Shown here in pieces: positions 46,111 through 57,600 of a stretch of 64,000 bases of DNA. This stretch comes from Chenopodium formosanum (lineage: Eukaryota; Streptophyta; Magnoliopsida; Caryophyllales; Amaranthaceae). Position 1 is the first letter of the stretch. Every line of letters starts with the position of its first letter. Position numbers and translations under genes: made by a program. Location: positions 29,387,001-29,451,000 of the forward strand of contig CM044877.1 of the NCBI GenBank assembly GCA_024500155.1, given 5' to 3'. The notes under the pieces are model-generated. The model saw only the letters and a program-made list of their open reading frames with translations, did not search any database and had not been told where the DNA came from.

Positions 46111-48450
46111 CTACGGCGCCGGGGAACGTATACCCATCATATCGTAAAATTGCGTCGTACGAGGAGTCACGTCTCCACCAGCTCTAGCTCCAGCTCCAGT
46201 CTCCGCAAGAGGAGGAAAACTCAATGTAGGTCCACTCCACCCAAGATCAACCTATGGCTGAGGCTGCGGAGGCTGTTGCGATGACGAGCCTACCTCGTAC
46301 ATTCCACCACCTCTGAAAGCCGAGGTAGCCTCTCCCTGGCCTACCGGTGCAGCATGAGCACCCTCAGAAGAAGATCCCGAGCCCTCCGCAACATCAGCAC
46401 GAGCAGCCTCAAAGCGACCGCCTCTACCCCCTTACGTAGTACGACGACTTCTCGACCTAGACCTCACCAGATCCATCCGCACCTCAGGTCTCGTGCGGGT
46501 GTGAAAAGCAATGGGCTGGCCCAGCAAAAACAATTAAATCAGAAACAAGGCAAAATCAAAGCGGTAATGCAAAAATATATAAAGAAAGACTACCTCTCGG
46601 ATGACGTCATCCCGACGGCAGGTAGCCGCATTCCTCATCCGGACGAGCTGGCTCTAGAAGACATCTATACATTGTGCCATCGCTGAAACCACCTCGCGCG
46701 AGAATTGTTAAAGAAATAAGTCAGTAAATATGCATAATATATGGACAAAAATTGCGAATAACTAAGCTTACTCGAGTCTGGTGGCGAGGAATCGACCACT
46801 CTACCAAGCGCTCGTCCTCGGGAGCCGGAGGAATCATCTCCTCGATCGGCCCATATGTCTCCTGGTAATGGATGGACATACGGGGTGGCACGAACTCAGT
46901 AGCACCGTTCTGATAAAGCAAAAAAGTCAGTAAAGCATTACTTGGGGGCTACTTAATGGAAAGTAAAAGCTGAAAAAATCTTACCCTCACATCCTCAGCC
47001 GATACAGGGGCTGGAGCTAACAACGGCAGTAGCTCCTCAGCATAGCACCGCCCAAGGATCGCGTAAAACCACCAAGGGGTACCAGCTCCCTCGGACATGC
47101 TCAACAACCGTGTGTCGTCCAACATGTGACGTGGTGGAGGAGGAGGAACGACGAAAACATCAAAGGAATGTTGTCTAGCAACCCTCTCTCCCAAGCACGC
47201 GATCTCTCAATAAGTCCCCAGGAAATAGCGACGCTCAGCAGAATACTGTGCGGCTAAACCGGGGACTGTCTAGCCGCCCCACGGCCGGTACACCACCTCA
47301 GGCCCCTGCAAAGAACATCAATCAGGCGAGAGTATACCTAAAGCGTCGCGAAAAGGCAAATAAATAAAAAAGTCGTACCACGATGATCCAGTTCCAGACA
47401 TATGTAGTAGACATATCCACATGGCGGCCGCCCCAAGAAGCGCTCACTGGAAATCCGCGTGGCGATGGTCTTGCCGGCGCAGCAAAGGGGAAGTGCTTGT
47501 AGAACCAGATCTACAAGGAGTAAAAATTGTAAGTAAATGCTAGCTAAAATGTAGAGATAAACTTTATAGGGAATAATGTTTACCTCTACGATCTCCCAAA
47601 AGGCGGACAAAGCAACGTTCGTCCCAAAGGACCGGTGTCGACATAAGTCACTCAATGCACGAACAAAGTCAGCGTAGGCCAAGCTGGCCCAGTCATAAGT
47701 CCCAATTTTGTGAAGATTGCGGACAGCAGGAAGGTAGTAACGCAACGCCCTACTACCGTTGTCAGGAGAGAACGTCCCTGACAACAACATCAGTGCAAAG
47801 ATGCGCACCCGCTGCTCTCGGGTGGTCGCAACATCATCAAAAGCCGCTGCCAGCGTCGAGCGGCAAATCCCCCTAGCACTAAACTGAGACGTCTTGACCT
47901 CAGCTCGGGCCTGAATAGTGATCGGCCCCAACAGCTCCTCGACCTCAGCAGAAAAGACGTCGATTCCACTGTCGAACGACAGTGGCACAGAGTTGAACTT
48001 CAGTCCTGTAATGAGACTGAAGTCCGTGGTGGTGACCATCATATCGCACCAGGCAAAGTGGAAAGTGTTGGTGGTGTCCTAGAAGAACTCCACCAAAGCA
48101 CGCACTATATGGTGACCCCCACTAGAGGCAACCATCGCCTCAGAGGTCTCAAACAAGGTAGCCAGTCCGTAAGACTCCCATAGGAGTCTCGTCTCAAGAT
48201 CCCTGACGATGTAAATCTTGTACAAATCACCCAAGCCATCACAGCCGGAACCGTGATAGCGCGTCCTCCCAACCGTGATGCCCCGTCTCACCCTCTCAGA
48301 AATGTTGTGGACGGGGGCAAAGAACTGGGTCCGCTCATCCCACTCGGGGAGTCGACCAAGCGAAGTAGATGGTGTAACTTTGTCCTCAACGGGCTCATGC
48401 TCCCGTTGGGTGTTTTGGGACCGTGAACCCGAACCTCGTTGCCTAGCCAA
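46111..48450 (-). pseudogene. Antisense PMD-like gene of Tat-1, six exons
   Basis: An antisense gene with a plant mobile domain (PMD, also labelled aminotransferase-like), a domain shared by transposons and silencing-related plant proteins. Start ATG at 48450 (MARQRGSGSR). Exons: 48450-47584, 47510-47379, 47305-46985, 46909-46772, 46692-46594, 46515-46111. All five introns are 73-79 bp, have GT-AG ends and fall in phase 0; exons sum to 654 codons including the TAG stop at 46111. The PMD core is in exon 1 (TFHFAWCDMMVTTTDFSLIT, then a helical part ending ALSAFWEIVE). The last exon is low-complexity, with RSRSRSRR and QQPPQPQP. Six in-frame stops (one each in exons 1 and 5, two each in exons 3 and 6) inactivate it, but splice sites and frame are otherwise kept. 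Partner and function are unknown. Confidence 0.75.
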
Positions 48451-49060
48451 ACTACATTGTGCAAAATTACCATAAATTAAGGTTCTATAGTATCTAAGGT
48501 TCGCCTAGCCGCATGATACTATGTTCACAAAAAACAGAGTACATAGTACTAAAACAGAGCACAAATTCAAATTGAGCATAACGGAATTTTTCAAGCAATC
48601 ACACAATTTCTCGCAATACTATAGTAATTATTGTGACAAATTGGACAAGAATTGCTAACAAAAACATCGAGAATGAGCCACATTGTTCTTCACGACCTTA
48701 GGAGGTCCAACAATGGCAAATTGCTCATTTCTTCAACAAATTGAGTCAAACAAGTCTCAAATTACTCCCAAGGCAATATATAAACATAATCAAGCAATTT
48801 CATGGCATAAAATTTGATAAACAAAGTGAATTGAGCATTTTAAATTTCGAATTTACATGAAATTCGTGAATAAACATGTCAAAAATTCATAAAAACTGAT
48901 GTGAGCTTGAAGAAAACTTACATAGATCACGAAAGTAGATGAAAAGAGCTTTAATTTACAATGAATTTGAGTTAATTCGGTTGAGAAACGAGCAAGCACG
49001 AAGCAAATGAAATTTTCTAGTTTTTTCGAGTGAATTGCGACGAGCAAAGCAGCAAATGAA
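48451..49060 (-). other. Leader region of the antisense PMD-like gene
   Basis: Non-coding sequence between the candidate TATA (49071-49080) and the ATG at 48450. AT-rich, without a clear splice pair. Confidence 0.35.
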
Positions 49061-49064
49061 GAAG

Positions 49065-49210
49065 AAAGGGGTATTTAAGGGAAACCCCGTGATGGCACCA
49101 AGCTCTAGGCTTTGGCGTAAAAAATCAGGCTTGGCGCATGGCGCCAATCCCAGCGCCTGGCGCTAAGGCTATTTGTGTGGCGCTGATGGCTTTTCCGCGG
49201 CGCAAGGACA
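49065..49210 (-). promoter_or_regulatory. Candidate promoter of the PMD-like gene
   Basis: A GC cluster with GGCGCATGGCGCCAATC and AGCGCCTGGCGCTAAG (49130-49170) is followed on the minus strand by a weak TATA-like CCTTAAATACC (49070-49080). The palindromes are of the same type as in the LTR and upstream of gene A. Confidence 0.45.
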
Positions 49211-49274
49211 CTCAGCCACTCGGTGGGGTTATTCTACCTTTTTGCAACATATTTTGGGTTCCTTGGTACGCCAG

Positions 49275-50187
49275 TTATCCCCTATAAGCAATTTGACATG
49301 ATTTTTAGTAATCGGCTTGATTACGTAACGTGATTGACTTGATGAAAGATCGTCTCACTTAGCTTAAAGCGCCTAAGAATTGGCTCATTTGCAAGAGGCA
49401 CCGACATACAGGTTCAAAAGCGGAAAAGCACCGACATACTGGTTCATAAACAACAAAGGCACCGACGTACAGGTTCAAAGCAACAGAAGCGCCAACGTAC
49501 AGGCATAGCAGGAGCAAAGTTCAGGCGAGCTTTTAAAAGATCGACAAGCGGATATTTTCGGTAATTTCCTTTGGGAAATTAGCATCAAATGAGGATGGCT
49601 TCAAGCTAGGATATCTTCGACGGCATTCCCTAGCTTGTGGAGAGTTGTCACAAACAACTAAAGGTAATTTCAAGTGAAGTTCTCTTCAACTATGTTCCCT
49701 TAGACGTGGAGGATAATCATAATGCGGATGATGATTGTTTCAAGAGAAATAATCTTCGATAGTATTCCCTTGGACGCGGAATATTATCAATACGGATTAA
49801 GGTTGTTTCAAGAGAAATAATCTTCGATGATATTTCCTTGGACGTGGAATACTATCATAGCAGAGGAGGATCGTTTCAGGCGAAGCAATCTTCTAATTGG
49901 GAAGCAGTTACGGGCGTAGCGGTTTTCAAGCAGGATCGCGTTCTCTAGTTTGCAGAAGGTCATCAAAACAAAAGTAAAGCAGCAACAAATCGGTTACTTT
50001 CAGAGACGTATGCTCGACGGTGCAAGATATGCGTTTCTTAACTCTTTTATCTGTTTAACTAACGCTAGTTTGCAGGTATCGGCGTTTCAAGAGTGATTTA
50101 GGATTGCAGAACTTTCTGAATCATTCTCCGTCCCTATCGATACTTTAACTTTTGTTTTCAAAACTCGCATTTCTCCAAACTCAGTCA
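49275..50187 (+). other. Tat-1 3' internal region, forward copy
   Basis: The counterpart of the inverted region 34048-35475. Near 49395-49510 it has about four copies of a CACCGACATACAGGTTCA unit; only one or two copies are visible in the inverted half (near 34590-34630). No coding sequence. Confidence 0.65.
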
Positions 50188-50200
50188 AAGTGGGGGCTTC
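50188..50200 (+). other. Polypurine tract of forward Tat-1
   Basis: AAGTGGGGGCTTC lies directly before the LTR start TGTAGACACC, the expected plus-strand primer. Confidence 0.8.
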
Positions 50201-50787
50201 TGTAGACACCAATTTGTGTCTCCGCAAAACCAAACCCGGTGATGAGAACCTTTCACGTCGAATAATAATCGAATGAAGTGAAAGTGTGGAAAGTCTAGTG
50301 TTGCGGATAGTTTTAATTTCTTTTCTCTTCTCTCTATTTTTGAAAACTTATTTTAAAGAAAACAGCCAATCCAGTTTGGTTGGTCCATGATATGGGTCCA
50401 ATAATAGTGTAGTTGGATGGGGCTTGACAAGAGCTTTCCAACAATATGTTATAAGCCCAATTCCGATGAATATTGAGGAAGTTATGGCCAATTTACTAAA
50501 CTGGGCCCGGTTTGAGCCTTATGTGCGGCCCAATGATCTAGGGGAGGGCCTAATATGATTTATCATTCCTAAATGCAATTAGGAATGGTTTTAGTCTTCT
50601 AGATTCTTCTAGAAGGTTCTTTTCATTCCTAATTCAATTAGCATTTATAAATTGACTTTTGTTGACTTTTTAGAGTTTTAATTAAAATCAAAGAGCATTT
50701 TTGAGGAAAATATACGATTTATCCTCCTGTACAGCAAAATATATCTTATTTTAGAAAACGCGTTAAAAAACAGGTCTAGCACCTAAC

Positions 50788-50920
50788 GCCAGCCATTGGC
50801 GCCTGGAACTGAGCCTGGCGCCTGGCGCCAATTAGCTGGTGCTAGTGCCAGCTCTGTTTTTTGTGCGCCAATACTCTACTTTGTCAATTTTATCTTTTTG
50901 GCTGATTTTCTCTATAAATA
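50788..50920 (+). promoter_or_regulatory. GGCGCC palindromes and TATA box of the right Tat-1 LTR
   Basis: CTGGCGCCTGGCGCCAATT near 50815-50833, other GCGCC units, then TATAAATA at 50913. Same arrangement as upstream of antisense gene A. Confidence 0.65.
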
Positions 50921-51596
50921 ACGTCGTAAAAACTCCATTTGGAGGAATTAACAACGAGCCTTTCAATTATAATCACCTATAACCAGTTTTCATTCGCAAT
51001 CATTGATTCTCTCATTCTCTTCTCATTCATCAATTCTTTCTCTCTCTCTTTTCCTAAACTAGTCATTTTATATACAAAATTCCGCATTCATTAGATCTAG
51101 AAACATCTAGCCATATTCGAAGTTGCATTCGCCCTAGACGTGAAAGGTTTAATTTCTGAGGGTTTGGTCTCAAATCTCTCTTTCAATTATTTAATTTAAT
51201 TGTTTTGATTATTATTTTCCTTGAAGTTACTAACGTGTGTATTTTGTCATTAGAAAGAGGTACGAAGTATCAAAGTAAGTGATTTAATGGTTTTTACTGA
51301 TGTTATGATGTAGAGTTCATGCTTAGGTTGTTATTATGATTCCTAGTATCATGTCTAGGGTAATTTTAATATTAAGTATGATTAAAAGTATGATGCTTCC
51401 TATGTTCTTCCTAATATTTATGATTGTTAGTATCATGTTAGGGTTAAAGATTTGATTTTTATTGCTTAGTAACATGCTATGGTTTGTTATTAATCTTGTT
51501 AGTATCATGCCTAGGATCTTGCTATTATTATTATGCTTTAATATTAACATGAACATGATTATCATTATAATCGTTATAATTTATGATGATTATGCA

Positions 51597-51651
<55 letters not shown>

Positions 51652-51652
51652 G
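51597..51652. repeat. (ATT)n microsatellite in the right LTR
   Basis: About 18 units, homologous in place to the longer array at 32578-32661. Confidence 0.95.
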
Positions 51653-51948
51653 TGATGATGATTATTTTATTTATGATGATTATGATTATGATTATTATTA
51701 TGACTATTATAATGATTGATTATGATTATTTATTATGTTGCTTGATATTTATTGTTATTGCTTGATCACGCCTTTTATGCATGTTTAAAGGGAATTGGTA
51801 CTTGTAATCACGCTTAACAAGATAATTAATAATCTTGTTTAGGGTTAATGTGATTATAATTTCAAGTGATCGTCAATAATAGTTTATTTGTGAATTTATA
51901 TTCAATCAACATAGATAAATAGGTTTAGGTTAATCCTATTGATTGGAT

Positions 51949-53378
51949 CACAACTACAAAAAAGGGATTAGAGAACGGTCAAAATAGGTCTTATAGAACG
52001 CCTTAGGACCGTACTTCTGCTAAGCGATGTGTAAAGTTTATAGAACGGGTGAAATAAGCGATCTGTATGCAAAGTAAAAGAGAACGGTTATGTAGGACAA
52101 CTGTTCTCTTTTCCCTCCCAAATAACGCTTACAAATTCATGGGAAAAGAGAACGGTTCTTACACACAACAATTCTCTTTTCTTATATTTTTTTAAAAAAA
52201 AAATAATTACCACCTGCAAATCTGCAGATCTAAAAAAGATTGATATTCAAATTCTACATGAAAAGTTGAAAATTGAATTGAACAAAAATTGTAATGCTCG
52301 TAGACTCGTAGTAGATATGCAATGTGAAATACGAAACTTGAGAAGATTTGTGAGAAATTTCTTGTTCTTCCTTACAAATGTCTGCATCAAAAAGAAAACA
52401 ACAAGAGAAAATCAAGCTCAAAAATCAATTCTGTAATATGAATAACTATAAAAATTGAATCAAAAAATCATAAAATTTGAATACTCAAAAGTAATTTGAA
52501 TTGTGATACGAAAATTATAATAAATATGTATGAAAGTGACAAATTTACTTTCCTGTAAAACAAAATGACATACAAAATAATAAGAATGAAAATTAATGGT
52601 AAAAAATAACCCACCTTCACCCAACTTCATTGTAAACCTGACATCAAGGAACTAATTTAGGCGGTACCAAATTGCAAATCACGGAATGAACCAATACCAT
52701 CTACACTAAAGATCTGATACAAAATTTTGCTTTTTTCAATTAGCGACATAACAAAAGAACACAAATTAACCCACACTATCCTACTTTATGAATCTGTAAA
52801 AATTAAAAAAAATGAAATAAATACAACGAAAACTAGAAATCTGAACAAGGTCGGCCAAGAAGGGAATGAGCGAGTTATAACGAAGGGAAAAAGGTCAGTG
52901 ATTTCGTTGACGTTGCCGGGACGAAGAGGAAAGCGATGAGAATTGAAGAGTAAATAATTTTAGCTGTAGAAATTCTTGAAAGAAGATTGTGAGAAGAGTA
53001 GAAAATGAAGTTTATAGAGAATGGTATATGACGGCTGGACTAGGGGTATGAGCGTATGATTGTATGAGTGGAGTTAGGGTTTTAATTCAAAAAAAAAGAC
53101 ACGACAACTCTAATATTGGAAGGGTCAATTTTATATTTTTGGAATGGAATACAGAACGGTTGAATAAAACACCGTTCTATATTATCTTAAAGTAATTTAT
53201 TAAATTTATTTTTATATACAAAATAATATTAGAGAACGGTTAACTAAGCTAACCGTTCTATATACTTTCACTTACAGAACGCCTATCTAAGATAAGCGTT
53301 CTTTTTAATTCTACAAAACGCTTATACTACGTAACCGTTTTGTATGTTGCGTTCCTTATTCCTGTTTTTGGTGTAGTG
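51949..53378. mobile_element. Non-autonomous CACTA transposon
   Basis: About 1.43 kb. The right end inverted reads CACTACACCAAAAACAGG; the left reads CACAACTACAAAAAAGGG, probably a CACTAC terminus with a 2-bp change. Subterminal repeats of AGAACGGT/ACCGTTCT and AACGCTTA type are dense in the first 200 bp (51970, 52081, 52147) and last 250 bp (53153, 53175, 53233, 53260). No transposase frame. The flanks belong to two different Tat elements and no 3-bp target duplication is seen. Confidence 0.7.
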
Positions 53379-55200
53379 ATAAATACTAAATGCGATTGAA
53401 TCCAGAAAAATGCGCCTTCGGTGTAACTTATGGCAAGTTACTCGAATACGTATTGAGCACACGTTGTATTGAGATCGTTCCCTTTAAAATAAAGGCAGTT
53501 GTTGACATGCTTCCCCCTCAAACAAAAAAAAATTAGGGGGTTCCTTGGCAAACTACAGTACATTAGTCGATTTATCAACAAATTGACTATGACTTGTGAG
53601 ACAATATTTAAAAAATTGAAAAAAGAGGAAAAACGTGAATGGGACTATCAATGCCAAAAGGCCATTAAGAAAATCAAAGATTATCTCAAAAGTCCACCAA
53701 TTTTAGCACCAGAAGTACCCAAACTACCTCTTAGGCTATACGTCACAGTTACAGACACGGCCACATGCGCCATGTTAACATAATAGGTAGAAAAAGTCGA
53801 GCGTGCAATATATTACATAAGTAAAAAGTTCATTCAATATGAAACAAAATATAGCACCTTTGAAAAAACAAGTCTAGCATTAGTGTGGGGAGCTAAAAAA
53901 TTACGACATTATATGCTACCACACACCACTTATGTGATTTCTCAACAAAATCCGATAAAGTATTTGTTTGAACAACCACCTATATAAGGAAGGATATCCA
54001 ATTGGTTAGTAATGTTGGTCGAATTTGAGCTAAAATATATTCCTGAAAAATCAATGAAAGGAAAAGTAATTTCCAATTTTCTAGCCCAACATCCAATTCA
54101 AACAAGTCATGCAAAAACTACTCATCTTCTAGATGAAGAGATTCTCATTACACAAGATGACAAATGGGTAATGTACTTTGACGGTGCGTCCAATAAAAAA
54201 GGATGTGGCGTAGGAGTGTTAGTCATAAGTCCAGAGGGAGCATATACTCCAATCTCTGTCAAATTAGACTTTGTGGTTACTAATAATGTCGCGGAATGTG
54301 AAGCGTGCATTAATTGATTAGAAGCAGCACCTAGCATAGGTGTACAAAAATTAGAGGTATATGAAGATTCTAGTTTGATTCTAAATCATATACTGAAAAA
54401 ATGGAAAATAAAGAACTCCACAATGATATTATACCAAGCACACCAAGAGCAACTCATCGAGCATTTTGAACATATTGATTTTAAATATCGCCCAAGGGAT
54501 GATAATTAATTTGCCGATGTGCTAGTAAAATTATCCTCAATGATCAACATTCAAGATCACTTAAATATGATGCCATTATGTGTTGATAGAAGAGAAGAAC
54601 CAGCATATTGCAACACAATGGAGGAAATAAATGACATCGAAGGAGATAATCCTTGGTATGATCATATCCTCCAATATAATACCCATGGCACATATCCTGA
54701 AAATACTTCATCGAAAGACTAACGAGCCTTAAGAACACTTGCGGCACAATACGGTCTGGTAATCAATTATGCAAAAAAGGACCTAATGGTCAAAGCTTAT
54801 TGTGTATAGACCAACCTGAATCCACACGCCTTATGGAGATACTCACAAAGGTGTTTGTGGACCTCACATGAATTGTAAAATGTTTGCAAAAATAATTTCA
54901 TAACAAGGGTACTATTGGTCCACTATGGAACATGATTGCATACAATATGTTAAAAAATGTCCAAAGTACAAAATGTTCGCTAATTTACAACACCTTCCAC
55001 CATCCGAACTATACAATCTCACTTCCCCTTGTTCTTTTTCAACTTGGGGAATTGACATAATTTGTAAAATTTCTCCAACAAGAACAAGAGGACACGAGTA
55101 CGTATTAGTATCCATCGATTACTTTACCAAGTGGATTGAGGCAACTTCTTACATGAATATCACTTCTAAACATGTCGCAAATTTCTCAAACGAAACATAT

Positions 55201-56912
55201 TGTAAGGAGGGTGATCCCATCGTAGGGGGTCCTTCCTTATATGCCCATGGCCATTTAAAAGCCTAGGAATTTACACTTGTTAGGGTGTATTATGATTTGA
55301 ATTCCTGACTATTTGGGAGACCTTGAATTAGAAATGATATTCTCATCACGCTTTTTTGTAAGAAACAAGTAGGAGTCGCCAATAAGTTTTAGGAAAACTC
55401 ATAAACCTTGTTCATGCCTTTCTTCCATGTGGAGTTCATGGAATAATTAGCACGAATCGTAAGGTTACCCATGCCCAAATTGGTCTACATAAACCAGAAA
55501 TGAGTTCGGGAGCGAGGGTACTAAAATAACGTTCCTGTTAGGGAGGAATCGCTATTCTAGCCCTAGTACGGCCTCTACGAGCTCTTCCTTTTTCCCAATT
55601 TCATTACCAAACAATATATGCAATGTGATACCTACAGACCAAGTTAGTTGATTTTATTTACAAGCATCAATCACGTTGGAATTACATCACAAAAGTCGTT
55701 ATTCTTTATTTAATCAATATTCGTGAAAAGAACAAAATAAAAAGTATTCGCCTTGACTTAAGTGATAAAACAACAATTAATTTATAAAATTCTATTCTTG
55801 ATTAACAAAATAATACTATGTGAATTAATTAATTAAAATTTTGTTTAAAGTGATAAAAAAACACTATTTATTCAATTAAAGTTATTTAAAAAATAAAGGA
55901 AAAGTGATTTATCTAAGTGCTCAGGAAACTAACCGTTCTTCTTTTATGTTAAATCTCCGTTTAATGTGTTTATGGACTTTATTTCTTCTTTGTACCTTCA
56001 AGAGCTTCAATGGATGGATTAGGGTTGAAGAGTATTTGGGAAGAAAGAGGGAAACGTAGTATGATAGTAAGAGAAGTAGAGAGATTAGGGTTTTGAGAAT
56101 AATAATGTTTTAATTCTAATTTTTTCGGTCCTCGTAATGCTAAACGAAGACCCTTATTTATAGGCGTAGGGATTTAGGTTTAGGGTTTTAGAGTCGCGTC
56201 ATCAGGTGGCACGCGCAACTCTTTGAATCCTGTTAGGTTTCGCGCGCATCTGAATGAGTCTCGCGCGCCAGGCTCGCACAACAGATTGAGTTGCACTGGT
56301 TTGCGGTTTGCCGTATACGAAAGTGCGTTTTTAAAAATTCCATAAATTTTGATTGCAGAGTTTGATTATGGCGTGTAAGATAACATTGGAAAGATATGAA
56401 TGTCTAATTTCCAATGCCATTAGAATTCGGTGAAAATATGTTATGGATCAAAAGTTATGGTCGTTGGAGTGCAAGGGTCTTAGTTTAAGGGTCTGGTTTA
56501 GTGTTTTGATCATAACTTCTTCGTTTTGGCTCGGAATTGAGCTTATAATATACCGTAGGAAAGACATTTTAAAGGGATATCCATATGTATAGCTCTTGCA
56601 CGGGAATTTGATGATTTGTTTATCTGTTTGGCTCGGTTTTCAACAAAGTATGTTCCGTTGGATCCAATCATTGCATTTGGCGCATTTGGGTCCGTTATTA
56701 ATCAAGTTTAAACCTATATGAACATATTTTAGGCCTAATTAGTAATCAGACAAGGCTCTAAGTTAACTTGGTCTCAAATATGGGTTTTAAATTGCTTCAT
56801 AATGCTTTTCGTAGTCCATAAACACTTCAACTTTTTTCTAACATGAAGAACGGATTTTTGTAACATCTTCGCACTTCCTTTCTGGACAAGAGGCCAAAAG
56901 TAGGTGTCTACA
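55201..56912 (-). repeat. Solo Tat LTR in Tat-2 integrase
   Basis: On the minus strand it starts TGTAGACACCTACTTTTGG at 56912 and ends CACCCTCCTTACA at 55201 (1712 bp). It is flanked by exact CATAT at 55196-55200 and 56913-56917. Its terminus TGTAGACACC equals that of the Tat-1 LTR, and its GC motif equals that upstream of Tat-2 gene A, so it probably belongs to the Tat-2 family. No internal sequence remains. Confidence 0.9.
56155..56290 (-). promoter_or_regulatory. GC motif cluster and TATA box of the solo LTR
   Basis: Minus-strand TATAAATA (56155-56162), about 40 bp from CAGGTGGCACGCGCAACTC (56203-56221), then CGCGCGCAT and CGCGCGCC motifs to 56290. Confidence 0.65.
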
Positions 56913-57600
56913 CATATTTTGTAGATATTGAGTTCCACATGAACTAATCAGTGATCGGGGATCTCAATTCAAAGCTGATGTCGAGACCTTCTTAACTCGT
57001 TATAAAGAAGAACATTATCACTCATCTCCATACAGACCTCAAATGAATGGAGCTGTAAAATCGGCAAATAAAAACATAACAATCATCATTAAGAAAATGG
57101 CAGGAAATTATAAAGACTGGTTGAATAAACTACTCTTCGCATTATGGGGTTGTAGAACGTCCATATGGACATCAATAGGAGTAACTCCATACTCCTTAGT
57201 TTTAGGAATGGATCCAGTTCAACCAATCAAACTAGAAATACCATCCCTACGCATCGTACTCGAAAGTAAGCTACTGGAAGCTGAATAGAGCGAGGTATGA
57301 AGAGCTTTTATTCCTCGATGAACGACGATTAAGAGCTTTGCATCATGTACATGTCTACTAACGGCGCATTGCGCGCCATTTTAATAAAAAGCTAAAAACC
57401 AGAAATAACAAAGAAGGTGACTTTGTACTAAAGGAGGTTAGGGGTCCACCAACCAATCCAAGAGGGAAATTAAATCCTTATTGGATATGTCCCTATCGTG
57501 TAATTGATATTCTATCAGGAGGAGCCGTCAGATTAATGGATATTGGAGGTGATGAAATTCGCCACTTAATAACATTGATCGACTTAAAAAATATTACATA

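Larger units (their letters stand above)
50201..51948 (+). repeat. Tat-1 3' LTR, 3' end missing
   Basis: It starts TGTAGACACCAATTTG and is colinear with the inverted LTR 34033-32024 until TCCTATTGATTG at about 51945. There it is replaced by a CACTA element, so about 300 bp of U5 is missing. It contains GGCGCC palindromes (50788-50868), TATAAATA (50913-50920) and a (TTA)n array (51597-51652). Confidence 0.88.
53379..57600 (+). pseudogene. Tat-2 pol, 5' truncated and interrupted
   Basis: Another Tat/Ogre-type pol of a different family. It begins inside RT (PEKCAFGVTYGKLL near 53405), so gag, protease and the RT active site are missing. RNase H: 53640-54050. Archaeal-type RNase H: YFDGASNKKGCGVGVLV near 54177-54225, keeping the aspartate-glycine that Tat-1 has lost. 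Integrase: zinc region KKCPKYKMFANLQH near 54950 and core IDYFTKWIEATSY near 55116. A solo LTR (55201-56912) splits the core, which resumes with SDRGSQF near 56955 and YRPQMNGAVKSANK near 57030. Stops near 53535, 53781, 53985, 54316, 54508, 54720, 54901 and 57286 and frame changes show long decay. Confidence 0.88.

Noticed and set aside
51323..51765. Frames rich in isoleucine or tyrosine on both strands
   Set aside because: Low-complexity translation of the (ATT)n array and nearby LTR sequence.
51946..53381. 3-bp target duplication around the CACTA element
   Set aside because: GAT on the left and ATA on the right do not match for any plausible terminus.
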